The translations under genes were made by a program, and so were the position numbers. Under the pieces are notes generated by a model. It saw nothing but the letters and a program-made list of their open reading frames with translations, had not been told where the DNA came from and did no database searches. Of a stretch of 64,000 nucleotides of DNA, positions 54,267 to 63,188 are shown piece by piece. Origin of the DNA: Pelomonas nitida (GTDB lineage: Bacteria > Pseudomonadota > Gammaproteobacteria > Burkholderiales > Burkholderiaceae_C); the NCBI RefSeq assembly GCF_043555975.1, contig NZ_JBIGIA010000012.1:1-64000 (forward strand), written 5' to 3'. Position 1 is the first letter of the stretch. Every line of letters begins with the position of its first letter.

Positions 54267-55147
54267 GAGATCAACCCCGCGTGATGGTGGTGGTAAGCGC
54301 CCGACTCCAGCACGGCCGCATAGTCATGCGTACTCATCGCCGAAGCCTCCACCACCCGAGGGTCCACCGCTTCGGGCTCCACCGTGATCACGCGCACGCC
54401 GTAGTGCTCCAGCAACTGCACGGCGCTGTCCGGCGCACCGGTGTCGGTGATGACCGTAGACACGCGGTTCAGCCCGCACAGCACCAGGCCCGCCTTGCGC
54501 TGGAACTTGGAACTATCGACCAGCACCACCAGTTCCTCGGCCTGGCTGATCAGGCGCTTCTCGGCCTGGATCAGCAGCGGGTCTGCCTCCATGAGGCCCA
54601 GGATGGACAGCCCGTAGACGCCCATGAACATCTTGGCCGCGTAGTGGTGCTGGGCCACGTCGTTCTCGAACGGGCTCAGGATGACGTTCTGCTCGCGGTA
54701 GACGCGCCCGCCCGGCAGGATGATCTCGTTGTCGCTGGTGACGAGCAGCCGCTCGGCCATCAGGAAGGAGTTCGTGAGGATCTTCAGCTGTTTCTCGACG
54801 AGAAACTCCGCCATCATGAACGTAGTGGTGCCACCGTTGATGATGATGGTTTCGCCGTTATTGCACATCGACGTTGCATAACGGGCAATTGCGCGTTTGG
54901 CTGCAGTATTTTGTTGCGCGTTGTTTTGAAATGATTCGCTCGAAAGCGTGTATGACTTCTTCTTTTGCTCAAGCCTTTGAGCACCGCCGCGCGTACGGGT
55001 GAGCTGGTTTTTCGCGGCCAGCCAAGAAATATCCCGCCGCACCGTCGCGGCCGAAGCCGACAACCATTCCATCAACTGCTGGACACTGGCGTGCTCGCGC
55101 TCGTCCAGCAGTTTGAGCAGACGCTTGTGACGCTTGTGATTGATCAT
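54263..55147 (-). CDS. DeoR-family transcriptional regulator of the rhamnose genes
   Basis: This 294-residue regulator has an N-terminal helix-turn-helix (about 5-55; RLLKLLDEREHASVQQLMEWLSASAATVRRDISWL). A DeoR sensor domain follows (about 75-250; the usual NGETIIINGGTTTFMMAEFL, ILTNSFLMAERLL, IILPGGRVYREQNVILSPFEND, VLVDSSKFQRKAGLVLCGL). DeoR proteins sense phosphorylated sugars, here plausibly rhamnulose-1-phosphate. The start at 55147 has AAAGGTGAT upstream. Its ATGA stop overlaps the kinase start, and it is divergent from rhaEW, with a 26-bp palindrome in the shared 461-bp gap. Activation or repression cannot be told from sequence. Confidence 0.88.
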   Translation of the reverse strand: MINHKRHKRLLKLLDEREHASVQQLMEWLSASAATVRRDISWLAAKNQLTRTRGGAQRLEQKKKSYTLSSESFQNNAQQNTAAKRAIARYATSMCNNGETIIINGGTTTFMMAEFLVEKQLKILTNSFLMAERLLVTSDNEIILPGGRVYREQNVILSPFENDVAQHHYAAKMFMGVYGLSILGLMEADPLLIQAEKRLISQAEELVVLVDSSKFQRKAGLVLCGLNRVSTVITDTGAPDSAVQLLEHYGVRVITVEPEAVDPRVVEASAMSTHDYAAVLESGAYHHHHAGLIS

Positions 55148-55407
55148 GAGGATCACCTTTGTCGGGTGCCCCGTGGAACCGGGTGCCGCCCGTTGTCTCG
55201 TCGTTATGTCGCCCAACGCTCGGGAGGCTTCCCCAACGCAGACGTCTCTTGCGTTCGGCGAGCTGGCTGAGGCCGCTCGCCTGCTCTGCGCCGGCAATCG
55301 TAGGCGCCGGTCGGTGAACCTGCTCGCTGCGCGCTGAACCGCTCACGCAACAACTGAAACAGCGTTCCAAGTGGAGATTACGTCAATCCCCACAGGGGGT
55401 CAATCAC

Positions 55408-55433
55408 GAAACGCTCATGACCATGAGCGTTTC
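55408..55433. promoter_or_regulatory. palindromic operator candidate between regulator and rhaEW
   Basis: Arms GAAACGCTCATG and CATGAGCGTTTC (12 bp each, exact) flank AC. It lies in the 461-bp gap between the divergent DeoR regulator (start 55147) and rhaEW (start 55609), 175 bp before the latter. It is the strongest dyad in that gap and the natural binding site for the regulator. The rest of the gap (55148-55608) holds no gene. Confidence 0.65.
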
Positions 55434-55608
55434 TTGAGTGAAGACCCTCGGGCGCGCGCTTTCGCTCATTCTTTTGATTTACTGCGCACGCCCTGCGCGG
55501 CGGCTGGCGTTTCGGCCCACACTGCGGCCCGCTCGCCCCGCCGACCTGGGGTGCCAGGTCGCAAGCCGCGGCCCGGGTGATGAATACGTACTGAATACAG
55601 GCAAGCTG

Positions 55609-57717
55609 ATGACCGCAATTTCCCAAACTCCCGCCCATACCCCCATCGTCTCCAAATGGGACGACGCCGTGGCGGCCAAGCTGAGCGAACCCGAGCTGCT
55701 GCTCTATCGCTCCAACCTGCTCGGCTCCGACCTGCGCGTGACGAATTTCGGCGGCGGCAATACCTCGGCCAAGGTCAAGATGCGCGACCACCTGACCGGC
55801 GAGGACGTCGAGGTGTTGTGGGTGAAGGGTTCTGGCGGCGACCTCGGCAGTATCAAGCTCGATGGTTTCTCGACGCTCTACATGGACAAGCTGCAGGCGC
55901 TCAAGAAGCGTTATCGCGGCCTGGCGCATGAAGACGAGATGGTGGATTATCTGCCGCACTGCACGTTCAACCTGAACCCGCACGCAGCGAGTATCGACAC
56001 GCCGCTGCACGCCTACATTCCGAAGGCGCATGTGGACCACATGCACCCCGACGCCATCATCGCCATCGCCGCCTGCGCCGACAGCAAGCGCCTGACCGAG
56101 GTGATCTTCGGCGGCCAGCTGGGCTGGCTGCCGTGGCAGCGCCCCGGCTACGACCTGGGCCTGAAGCTCGAAGCGCTGGCCACGTCGCAGCCGAACCTGA
56201 AGGGCATCATCCTGGAAGGTCACGGCCTGTTCACCTGGGGTGACACGGCCAAGAGCTGCTACGAGATCACGCTGGAGATGATCCGCCTGGCCGAGCAATG
56301 GCTGGCCGAGAACATCAAGCAGCCGGTGTTCGGCGGCGTCAAGACCGCCACGCTGCCCGCCGCAGAGCGCGCGGCGATCGCGGCCAAGCTGATGCCCGCG
56401 CTGCGCGGCCGCATCAGCGCCGGCGAGCGCAAGCTGGGTGATTTCAACGACAGCGACGCCGTGCTGCAGTTCGTCGCCAGCAACGACCTGGCCGCGCTGG
56501 CCGCGCTGGGCACCTCCTGCCCCGACCACTTCCTGCGCACCAAGATCCGCCCGCTGGTGCTGGACTTCGACCCCGCCAAGCCCGACGTCGACGCCCTGCT
56601 GGCCGGCCTGGACCAGGCGCTGGAAGCCTACCGCGCCGACTACACGGCCTACTACGAGCGCTGCAAGCGCCCCACCAGCCCGGCCATCCGCGACGCCAAC
56701 CCCATCATCTACCTGATCCCCGGCGTGGGCATGCTGTCCTTCGCCAAGGACAAGGCCACCGCCCGCATTGCCGGTGAGTTCTACATCAACGCCATCAACG
56801 TGATGCGCGGCGCCAATGGCGTGGACAAATACGTCGGCCTGCCCGAGCAGGAAGCCTTCGACATCGAGTACTGGCTGCTCGAAGAAGCCAAGCTGCAGCG
56901 CATGCCCAAGCCCAAGAGCCTGGCCGGCCGCGTGGCCCTGGTGACCGGTGGCGCCGGTGGCATCGGCCAGGCCGTGGCCCGCCAGCTGCTGCAGGAAGGT
57001 GCCTGCGTGATGCTGACCGACATCGACGCCGGCGCGCTGGCCGAAGCCCATGCCAACCTCGTCAAGGTCGGTGGCAAGGATGCCGTCGCCACGGTGCAGG
57101 GCAACATCACGTCGGAAGCCGATGTGGAGGCCGTGGTGTCGGCCACGTCGCTGCGCTTCGGCGGCCTGGACATCCTGGTCTCCAACGCCGGCATCGCATC
57201 CGCGGCGCCGCTGGAAGACACGACGCTGGAGATCTGGCAGCGCAACCAGGACATCCTGGTCACCGGCTACTTCCTGGTGGGCCGCGCGGCCTTCCGCCTG
57301 ATGAAGCAGCAGAAGATCGGCGGCAGCATGGTGTTCGTGGCCAGCAAGAACGGCCTCGTGGCCTCGGCCGGCGCGTCGGCCTACTGCACGGCCAAGGCGG
57401 CCGAGATCCACCTGGCCCGCTGCATCGCGCTGGAGGGCGCCGCCATCGGCGTGCGCGTCAACGTCGTCAACCCCGACGCCGTCATCCGCGGCTCGCGCAT
57501 CTGGGACGGCAAGTGGAAGGAAGAGCGCGCCGCATCCAACAAGATCGAGACCGACAACATCGAAGAGTTCTACCGCCAGCGCAGCATGCTCAAGCTCAGC
57601 GTGCTGCCTGAAGACATCGCGGAAGCCGTGTACTTCCTGGCCAGCGACAAGTCGGGCAAGAGCACCGGCAACGTGCTGAACGTAGACGCCGGCAATGCCG
57701 CAGCGTTCACCCGCTGA
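55609..57717 (+). CDS. rhaEW: bifunctional rhamnulose-1-phosphate aldolase / lactaldehyde dehydrogenase
   Basis: This 702-residue fusion has an N-terminal class II aldolase domain (about 1-430). It shows FGGGNTSAKVKMRD, VLWVKGSGGDLGSI, a zinc site in VDHMHPDAI, and GHGLFTWGDTAKSCYE. A C-terminal SDR domain follows (about 440-702) with the nucleotide motif LVTGGAGGIGQAV and the active-site pair in SAYCTAKAAE. It splits L-rhamnulose-1-phosphate into DHAP and L-lactaldehyde and oxidises the latter to L-lactate. The upstream frame is open, but MTAISQTPAH at 55609 fits the family's N-terminus; the ribosome site is weak (CAGGCAAG). It is followed by REP-like copy B and rhaI. Confidence 0.92.
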   Translation: MTAISQTPAHTPIVSKWDDAVAAKLSEPELLLYRSNLLGSDLRVTNFGGGNTSAKVKMRDHLTGEDVEVLWVKGSGGDLGSIKLDGFSTLYMDKLQALKKRYRGLAHEDEMVDYLPHCTFNLNPHAASIDTPLHAYIPKAHVDHMHPDAIIAIAACADSKRLTEVIFGGQLGWLPWQRPGYDLGLKLEALATSQPNLKGIILEGHGLFTWGDTAKSCYEITLEMIRLAEQWLAENIKQPVFGGVKTATLPAAERAAIAAKLMPALRGRISAGERKLGDFNDSDAVLQFVASNDLAALAALGTSCPDHFLRTKIRPLVLDFDPAKPDVDALLAGLDQALEAYRADYTAYYERCKRPTSPAIRDANPIIYLIPGVGMLSFAKDKATARIAGEFYINAINVMRGANGVDKYVGLPEQEAFDIEYWLLEEAKLQRMPKPKSLAGRVALVTGGAGGIGQAVARQLLQEGACVMLTDIDAGALAEAHANLVKVGGKDAVATVQGNITSEADVEAVVSATSLRFGGLDILVSNAGIASAAPLEDTTLEIWQRNQDILVTGYFLVGRAAFRLMKQQKIGGSMVFVASKNGLVASAGASAYCTAKAAEIHLARCIALEGAAIGVRVNVVNPDAVIRGSRIWDGKWKEERAASNKIETDNIEEFYRQRSMLKLSVLPEDIAEAVYFLASDKSGKSTGNVLNVDAGNAAAFTR

Positions 57718-57724
57718 AATGAAG

Positions 57725-57803
57725 CCCCTCGTCCAGTCTTGCCCTGCTCAACGCAGGCAAGCCTGGCCGGTCCCCCGAGGGGATGGCAATGCTTGCGGCT
57801 TCG
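57725..57803. repeat. REP-like palindromic repeat, copy B
   Basis: This element begins CCCCTCGTCCAGTCTTGCCC and runs through GGCAAGCCTGG and CCCCCGAGGGGATGGCAATG to CTTGCGGC. It lies eight bases after the rhaEW stop and aligns with copy A at 48799 with about eight differences over 75 bp. Confidence 0.82.
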
Positions 57804-57886
57804 AGCAGCAAGCACATCGCCCAACGCGGGCCGGCTTGGGAGCGGCCCGGCGCTCGGCCCGCAAGCACTGAATACAGGAGAAGTCC

Positions 57887-59182
57887 ATGACGACGAACAT
57901 CATCGACGCTGGCCAGGTCGAGCAACACAATGCCAAGCTCAAGGCTGAGCTGCAGGCCGACTACGACGCGCTGGGCGGCATGCTGTCCCGCCGCGGCGTG
58001 GACATCGAGGCACTGACCGCCAAGGCCCAGACCTTCGCGGTCGCCGTGCCCAGCTGGGGTGCGGGCACCGGCGGCACGCGCTTCGCGCGCTTCCCCGGCA
58101 AGGGCGAGCCGCGTGACGTGACCGAAAAGCTGGAAGACTGCGCCGTCATCAACCAGCTCACGCGCGCCACGCCGGCCGTGTCGCTGCACTTTCCGTGGGA
58201 CAAGCCCAGCGACCCCAAGGCCCTGCGTCAGCAGGCCGACGAGCTGGGCCTGGGCTTTGACGCCGTCAACAGCAACACCTTCCAGGACCAGGCTGGTCAG
58301 ACCGCCACCTACAAGTTCGGCAGCCTGACGTCGACGAGCAAGGCCTCGCGCGAGCTGGCCGTGCAGCACAACATCGACTGCATCGAGCTGGGCAAGACGC
58401 TGGGCTCCAAAGGCCTGACGGTGTGGGTGGGCGACGGCGCCAACTTCCCCGGCCAGAGCAATCTGCGCGGTGCGCTGGAGCGCTACATCGACAGCGCGAA
58501 AGGCATCTACGCCGCGCTGCCCGCCGACTGGCATATGTACATCGAACACAAGCTGTTCGAGCCGGCGTTCTACTGCAGCGTCATCGCCGACTGGGGCACC
58601 AGCTTCGCCGTGGCCCAGCAGCTGGGCGACAAGGCCAAGTGCCTGGTGGACCTGGGCCACCACGCGCCCAACACCAACATCGAGATGATCGTGGCGCGCC
58701 TGGCGCAGTTCGGCAAGCTCGGCGGCTTTCACTTCAACGACAGCAAGTACGGTGACGACGACCTGGACTCGGGGAGCATCGACCCCTTCCAGCTCTTCCT
58801 CGTCTTCAACGAGCTGGCCGACGCCACGCTGCGCGACGGCAGCTTCAAGCCCGCCTACATGCTGGACCAGTCGCACAACGTGACCGACCCCATCGAGAGC
58901 CTGATGAGCAGCGCCGTCGAAGTGCAGCGCGCCTTCGTGCAGGCCTCGCTGGTAGACCGCGCCGCGCTGGCCGGCCTGCAGGAAAGCAACGACGTGCTGC
59001 AGGCCGCGCAGACGCTGAAGAAGGCCTTCCGCACCGACGTGAGCCCCATCCTCGCGATGGCCCGCCTGCGCTCGGGCGGCGCGATCGACCCGGTGGCGGC
59101 TTACCGCGCTGCCGGCTATCGCGAGCAGGTCGCAGTGAAGCGCCCGCCGAAGGCCGGCGCGTCCGGCTCCGGCATCGTCTGA
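57887..59182 (+). CDS. rhaI: L-rhamnose isomerase, Pseudomonas-type RhaI
   Basis: This 431-residue TIM-barrel enzyme converts L-rhamnose to L-rhamnulose. It matches the RhaI group (unlike E. coli RhaA) by SWGAGTGGTRFARFPGKGEPRDVTEKLEDC, WVGDGANFPGQSNLRGALERY, MYIEHKLFEPAFYCSVIADWGTS, LVDLGHHAPNTNIEMIVARLA, and GGFHFNDSKYGDDDLDSGSIDPFQLFLVFNEL. The metal ligands are the Glu of EHK, the Asp/His of DLGHH and the later HFNDSKYGDDD. AGGAGAAGTCC lies just before the ATG. Its stop overlaps the GH28 start by one base. Confidence 0.95.
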   Translation: MTTNIIDAGQVEQHNAKLKAELQADYDALGGMLSRRGVDIEALTAKAQTFAVAVPSWGAGTGGTRFARFPGKGEPRDVTEKLEDCAVINQLTRATPAVSLHFPWDKPSDPKALRQQADELGLGFDAVNSNTFQDQAGQTATYKFGSLTSTSKASRELAVQHNIDCIELGKTLGSKGLTVWVGDGANFPGQSNLRGALERYIDSAKGIYAALPADWHMYIEHKLFEPAFYCSVIADWGTSFAVAQQLGDKAKCLVDLGHHAPNTNIEMIVARLAQFGKLGGFHFNDSKYGDDDLDSGSIDPFQLFLVFNELADATLRDGSFKPAYMLDQSHNVTDPIESLMSSAVEVQRAFVQASLVDRAALAGLQESNDVLQAAQTLKKAFRTDVSPILAMARLRSGGAIDPVAAYRAAGYREQVAVKRPPKAGASGSGIV

Positions 59183-60564
59183 TGACGCGGGCTTGCGTGC
59201 AAGCGCAGGCCTACGGTGCACGCGGCGACGGGTGCACCCTCGACACCCTCGCCCTGCAGGCCGCCATCGACGCGGCGGCCCTGCAGGGCGCGGAGTTGCG
59301 CCTGGGCCCCGGCGTTTACCTGACAGGCGCCCTCTTCCTGAAAAGCGGCATGACGCTGCGGCTGGACCGCGGCGCCACGCTGCTGGGCTCACGCGACCTG
59401 GCCGACTACCCGCTGCTACCCACGCGCGTGGCCGGCATCGAAATGCGCTGGCCGGCCGCGCTCGTCAACGTCTATGGCGAGCACGATGTGAGCCTCGTCG
59501 GCGAGGGCTGCATCGACGGCGACGGCAAGATCTTCTGGGACAGCTACTGGGCGCTGCGTGCCGCCTACGAGCCACGCGGCCTGCGCTGGGCGTCGGACTA
59601 CGACTGTCAGCGGCCTCGCCTCATCCAGGTCTTCGAGGCCGCCCGCGTGCACATCGGCGGTGGCCTGCTGATGCGCCGCTCGGGCTTCTGGACGCTGCAC
59701 CTGTGCTACAGCGAGGACGTGACGGTGGACGGCGTCACCATCCGCAACAACGACGAGGCCCGCGGCCCGTCCACTGACGGCATCGACATCGACTCCAGCC
59801 GCCGCGTCACCATCCGCCACGCCGACATCGCCGTCAACGACGACGCGCTGTGCCTGAAGGCCGGCCGCGACGCCGACGGCCTGCGCGTGGCCCGCCCCTG
59901 CGAGGACATCCGCATCAGCGACTGCGTCGTCCGCGAGGGCGCCGCCGGGCTGACTTTCGGCAGCGAAACGTCTGGCGGCTTTCGCCGCATCACGGCCGAG
60001 CGCATCGCCGTGCATGCGCCGGTGCCGGTCGGCCTGCTGTTCAAGTCGGCGCCCACGCGCGGCGGCTTCATCGACACCGTGTCCATCAGCGACCTGAGCC
60101 TGCACAGCGTGCCGGTGGCGTTGCGCGCGACGATGAACTGGAACCCCGCCTACAGCCGCGCCAGCATCCCTGCACCCGAACTCGCCGGCGCGCCCGCCCA
60201 CTGGCAGGCGCTGGCCGCGCCCGTGCCAGCGGAGCGCGGGCGCACGCAGGTGGCCGGCGTGCACCTGCAGCGCCTGCGCGTGCACGGCGCCGATGTCGCC
60301 TTCGAGGTGGACGCCGACGCCCAGGCCCCCTTGCGCCACTTCCGCTTCACCGGGCTGGACTTGCAGGCGCGCCGTGGCGGCCACGTGATGGACGTGCTGG
60401 GCTGGCGCTTCGACGCCGACTGCCAGTTGCAGCTCGGCGCCCCCATCGCCGTGGGGCCGGGTGTCACGCTCGCCGGGCTGCCTGCGGCGCACTGGCAGGA
60501 AGATCCGGCGCAGCGCCGCCGCGATGTGTCGGCGCTGCCGATGGCCGAACAAGACATTCATTGA
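59182..60564 (+). CDS. cytoplasmic GH28-family glycoside hydrolase
   Basis: This 460-residue right-handed parallel beta-helix protein has the GH28 signatures. It opens with AYGARGDGCTLDTLALQAAIDAA, then LNVYGEHDVSLVGEGCIDGDG-type coils, STDGIDIDSSRRVTI (NTDG-like, first catalytic Asp), NDDALCLKAG (the two-Asp motif) and FGSETSGGFRRI where classical members have GHG. That GSE form occurs in exo-acting rhamnogalacturonases and exo-polygalacturonases. There is no signal peptide, so it should act on imported oligomers, releasing galacturonic acid or unsaturated ends. It is coupled to rhaI by a one-base overlap and precedes rhaM by 19 bp, which ties backbone cleavage directly to rhamnose catabolism. 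Confidence 0.87.
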   Translation: MTRACVQAQAYGARGDGCTLDTLALQAAIDAAALQGAELRLGPGVYLTGALFLKSGMTLRLDRGATLLGSRDLADYPLLPTRVAGIEMRWPAALVNVYGEHDVSLVGEGCIDGDGKIFWDSYWALRAAYEPRGLRWASDYDCQRPRLIQVFEAARVHIGGGLLMRRSGFWTLHLCYSEDVTVDGVTIRNNDEARGPSTDGIDIDSSRRVTIRHADIAVNDDALCLKAGRDADGLRVARPCEDIRISDCVVREGAAGLTFGSETSGGFRRITAERIAVHAPVPVGLLFKSAPTRGGFIDTVSISDLSLHSVPVALRATMNWNPAYSRASIPAPELAGAPAHWQALAAPVPAERGRTQVAGVHLQRLRVHGADVAFEVDADAQAPLRHFRFTGLDLQARRGGHVMDVLGWRFDADCQLQLGAPIAVGPGVTLAGLPAAHWQEDPAQRRRDVSALPMAEQDIH

Positions 60565-60583
60565 AATCCCGAGGAGACCTCCG

Positions 60584-60907
60584 ATGAGCGAAGAGATTCG
60601 CGCCTTCAAGATGCAACTCAAGCCCGGCGTGGTCGCTGAGTACAAGAAGCGCCACGACGAGCTGTGGCCCGACCTGGCCGAAGCGCTGCGCGGCGCCGGC
60701 ATCTTTGACTACTCCATCTTCATGGACGAAAGCACGCTGAGCCTGTTCGCCGTGCTCAAGCTGAAAGCCGGCCATTCCGTAGACCAGCTGCCCAGCCTGC
60801 CCGTCATGCGCCGCTGGTGGGACTACATGGCCCCGCTGATGGAGGTCGAACCCGACAACAAGCCGCGCCAATGGGACCTGCCCTCCGTCTTCCACTTTGC
60901 GGGCTGA
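60584..60907 (+). CDS. rhaM: L-rhamnose mutarotase
   Basis: This 107-residue ferredoxin-like protein interconverts the alpha and beta anomers of L-rhamnose, feeding the isomerase. It shows the family pattern FKMQLKPGVVAEYKKRHDELWPDLAEAL (catalytic His in KKRHDELWP), IFDYSIFMDESTLSLFAVLKL and MRRWWDYMAPLMEVEPDNKP. The length equals that of known RhaM/RhaU (about 104). GAGGAGACC directly upstream fixes the start at 60584. The next gene begins inside its last 37 bases. Confidence 0.95.
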   Translation: MSEEIRAFKMQLKPGVVAEYKKRHDELWPDLAEALRGAGIFDYSIFMDESTLSLFAVLKLKAGHSVDQLPSLPVMRRWWDYMAPLMEVEPDNKPRQWDLPSVFHFAG

Positions 60908-61629
60908 TCCTCGGCCTGCCGCTGCTCGCCGCAGCGCACTGGTGCGAGCCGCCGCGCAAGCTGGAGCTCGTCGCCGCTGACGACTTCCGCGCCGGCCTCG
61001 CCCGCTGGCGGCTGGAGGCCGAGGACGAGCGCGCCGTCGTCACCGCCCAAGGCGGCGTGCTGGACATCGCCACCCCTGCGGGCTTGAGCCTGTGGTGGCG
61101 CGAGCCGCTGGCCGGCGACTACGCCATCCGCTTCACCGCGCTGGCCCTGCCGGCCCCGGCCAGCGCCGGGCCGCTGGCCGGCCGGCTGTCTGACCTGAAC
61201 ATGTTCTGGAACGCGCTGGAGGCCGACGGCAGCGAGCCCTACCCGCGGCCGGGCAAGTTCGCCGGCTACGACACGCTGCCCACCTACTACGCCGGCTTCG
61301 GCGCCAACGGCAACACGACGACGCGGCTGCGCGTGTACGACGGCAGCCAGCGCCGCCTGCTAACCGGGTTTGCCGACGGCAACATCGCCGAGCCGGGCGA
61401 GCGCCCCATGACCGACGACACGCGGCTGCGGGCGGGCCAAGCAATCACCATCGAGATTGTTTCGCGTCAACCAACGGCGTCTGATCCCGTTCATCTGCGC
61501 TGGCGTGCGGGCAGCAACGAACTGTTCACACGCGCCGACGCCAATCCACGCCTGCACGGCTACTTCGCGCTGAGGACAACAGCCAGCCGGTTGCAGATCA
61601 GAGATCTCAAGATCCTTCAATGCCGATGA
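60871..61629 (+). CDS. exported DUF6250-like protein
   Basis: This 252-residue protein has a signal peptide (1-22, MGPALRLPLCGLILGLPLLA) and a concanavalin-like beta-sandwich body: DDFRAGLARWRLEAEDERAVVTAQGGVLDIATPAGLSLWWREPLAGDYAIRFTAL, then SDLNMFWNALEADGSEPYPRPGKFAGYDTLPTYYAGFGANGNTTTRLRVYDGSQRRLL. This pattern fits DUF6250, found in pectin gene clusters and believed to bind or process glycans. The assignment is from the pattern only. Its proposed start lies within the mutarotase gene (37-bp overlap) in another frame; this is needed to include the signal peptide. Its ATGA stop overlaps the GH51 start. Confidence 0.72.
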   Translation: MGPALRLPLCGLILGLPLLAAAHWCEPPRKLELVAADDFRAGLARWRLEAEDERAVVTAQGGVLDIATPAGLSLWWREPLAGDYAIRFTALALPAPASAGPLAGRLSDLNMFWNALEADGSEPYPRPGKFAGYDTLPTYYAGFGANGNTTTRLRVYDGSQRRLLTGFADGNIAEPGERPMTDDTRLRAGQAITIEIVSRQPTASDPVHLRWRAGSNELFTRADANPRLHGYFALRTTASRLQIRDLKILQCR

Positions 61630-63188
61630 AACACCTGCTCCCCGCCGCCAGCCTCGCCCTCAGTGCCCTGATGCCGCTCGCTGGGGAGGCGGCGGAGCCG
61701 GTGAAGCTGGACATCCCGGCCGTCGGGCCCGGCCCTGCGGGATCGGTGATTGCGCGCCAGATCTACGGCCAGTTCGCCGAGCACCTCGGCAGCGGCGTCT
61801 ACGGCGGCCTGTGGGTCGGACCCGACTCCCCCATCCCCAACGTGCGTGGCTGGCGCAGCGACGTCGTCGGCGCGCTCAAGGCGCTCAAGGTGCCCGTCGT
61901 GCGCTGGCCCGGCGGCTGCTTCGCCGACGAATACCACTGGCGCGACGGCATCGGCCCGCAGGCCAATCGCCCGCCGCGCGTGAACACCAGCTGGGGCGGC
62001 GTCATCGAACCCAACACGGTGGGCACGCATGAATTCATGGACCTGGCCGAGCAGCTCGGCACCGAGGTCTACATCAACGCCAACCTCGGCTCCGGCACCG
62101 TGCAGGAAATGGCTCAGTGGCTGGAGTACCTGACCGCCGAGGGCGACACGGCGCTGGCCCGCGAGCGCCGCGCCAACGGGCGCGGCAAGCCCTGGAAGAT
62201 CCAGTACTGGGGCATCGGCAACGAGAGCTGGGGCTGCGGCGGCAACATGAAGCCGGGCTACTACGCCGAGCAATACCGTCAGTGGTCCACCTTCGCGAAG
62301 GCGCCGCGCGGCAACCGGCCCAAGCTCGTGGCCAGCGGCGGCCAGGAGCTGGCGCTGGACTGGGTCGAGACGCTGAGCGCCGAGATCAAGGGCCGCATGG
62401 ACGCCGTGACCCACCACCAGTACTCGCTGCCCACGCGCGACTGGAAGAAGAAGGGCGCGGCCGTCGGCTTCCCCGAGGCCGAGTGGATCTCCACGCTGGC
62501 CGTGCCGCAAACCATCGACGGCTACCTCGCCAAGCATCGGGAGATCCTGGACCGCAACGACCCGGCGAAGAAGGTCGCCATCTACTTCGACGAGTGGGGC
62601 AGCTGGTACGACCCCGAGCCCGGCACCGACCCCGGCTTCCTCGTGCAGCGCAACACGCTGCGCGACGCCATGCTGGCCGCGCTGCACTTCCACGTGTTCC
62701 ACCGCCACGCCGACCGCGTGAAGATGGCCAACATCGCGCAGATGGTCAACGTGCTGCAGGCCCTGATCGTCACGGACAAGAACCGCATGGTGCTCACGCC
62801 CACCTACCACGCGTTCGCGATGCACCTGCCCTTCATGGATGCGACCTCGCTACCCGTGCAACTGGCCGGCGTTCCCGACTACACCTTGGGCCAGTACAGC
62901 ATCCCTGCGCTGAGCGCGAGCGCAGCCAGGAGCGTGGACGGCAAGCTGCTGCTCAGCCTCGCCAACACACAGCCCAACCAGCCGCTGCCGCTGCAACTCG
63001 CCGTCGGCGGCAAGGGCGTGCGCGCCGTCACGGGGCAACTGCTGACCGCCACGACCATGGACGCCGAGAACCGCTTCGAGGCGCCCGACCGCGTCAAGCC
63101 CCAGCCGTTCAAGGCCGAAGCAAAGAACGGCCAACTCGTGCTCAACCTCCCGGCCAAGTCGGTGCTGGTGCTCGAGGTGCAGCCGTGA
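61626..63188 (+). CDS. secreted GH51 alpha-L-arabinofuranosidase
   Basis: This 520-residue enzyme has a signal peptide (1-23, LLPAASLALSALMPLAGEAA) and the GH51 layout, a TIM barrel followed by a C-terminal beta-sandwich. It shows IYGQFAEHLGSGVYGGLWV, VPVVRWPGGCFADEYHWRDGIGP, acid/base Glu200 in YWGIGNESWGCGG, THHQYSLP and nucleophile Glu323 in YFDEWGSWYDPE. It releases arabinofuranose from arabinan or arabinogalactan side chains of pectin. ATG 61626 is chosen because it forms the ATGA overlap with the preceding stop; ATG 61620 is also in frame. The following GH2 gene overlaps by one base. Confidence 0.93.
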   Translation: MKHLLPAASLALSALMPLAGEAAEPVKLDIPAVGPGPAGSVIARQIYGQFAEHLGSGVYGGLWVGPDSPIPNVRGWRSDVVGALKALKVPVVRWPGGCFADEYHWRDGIGPQANRPPRVNTSWGGVIEPNTVGTHEFMDLAEQLGTEVYINANLGSGTVQEMAQWLEYLTAEGDTALARERRANGRGKPWKIQYWGIGNESWGCGGNMKPGYYAEQYRQWSTFAKAPRGNRPKLVASGGQELALDWVETLSAEIKGRMDAVTHHQYSLPTRDWKKKGAAVGFPEAEWISTLAVPQTIDGYLAKHREILDRNDPAKKVAIYFDEWGSWYDPEPGTDPGFLVQRNTLRDAMLAALHFHVFHRHADRVKMANIAQMVNVLQALIVTDKNRMVLTPTYHAFAMHLPFMDATSLPVQLAGVPDYTLGQYSIPALSASAARSVDGKLLLSLANTQPNQPLPLQLAVGGKGVRAVTGQLLTATTMDAENRFEAPDRVKPQPFKAEAKNGQLVLNLPAKSVLVLEVQP

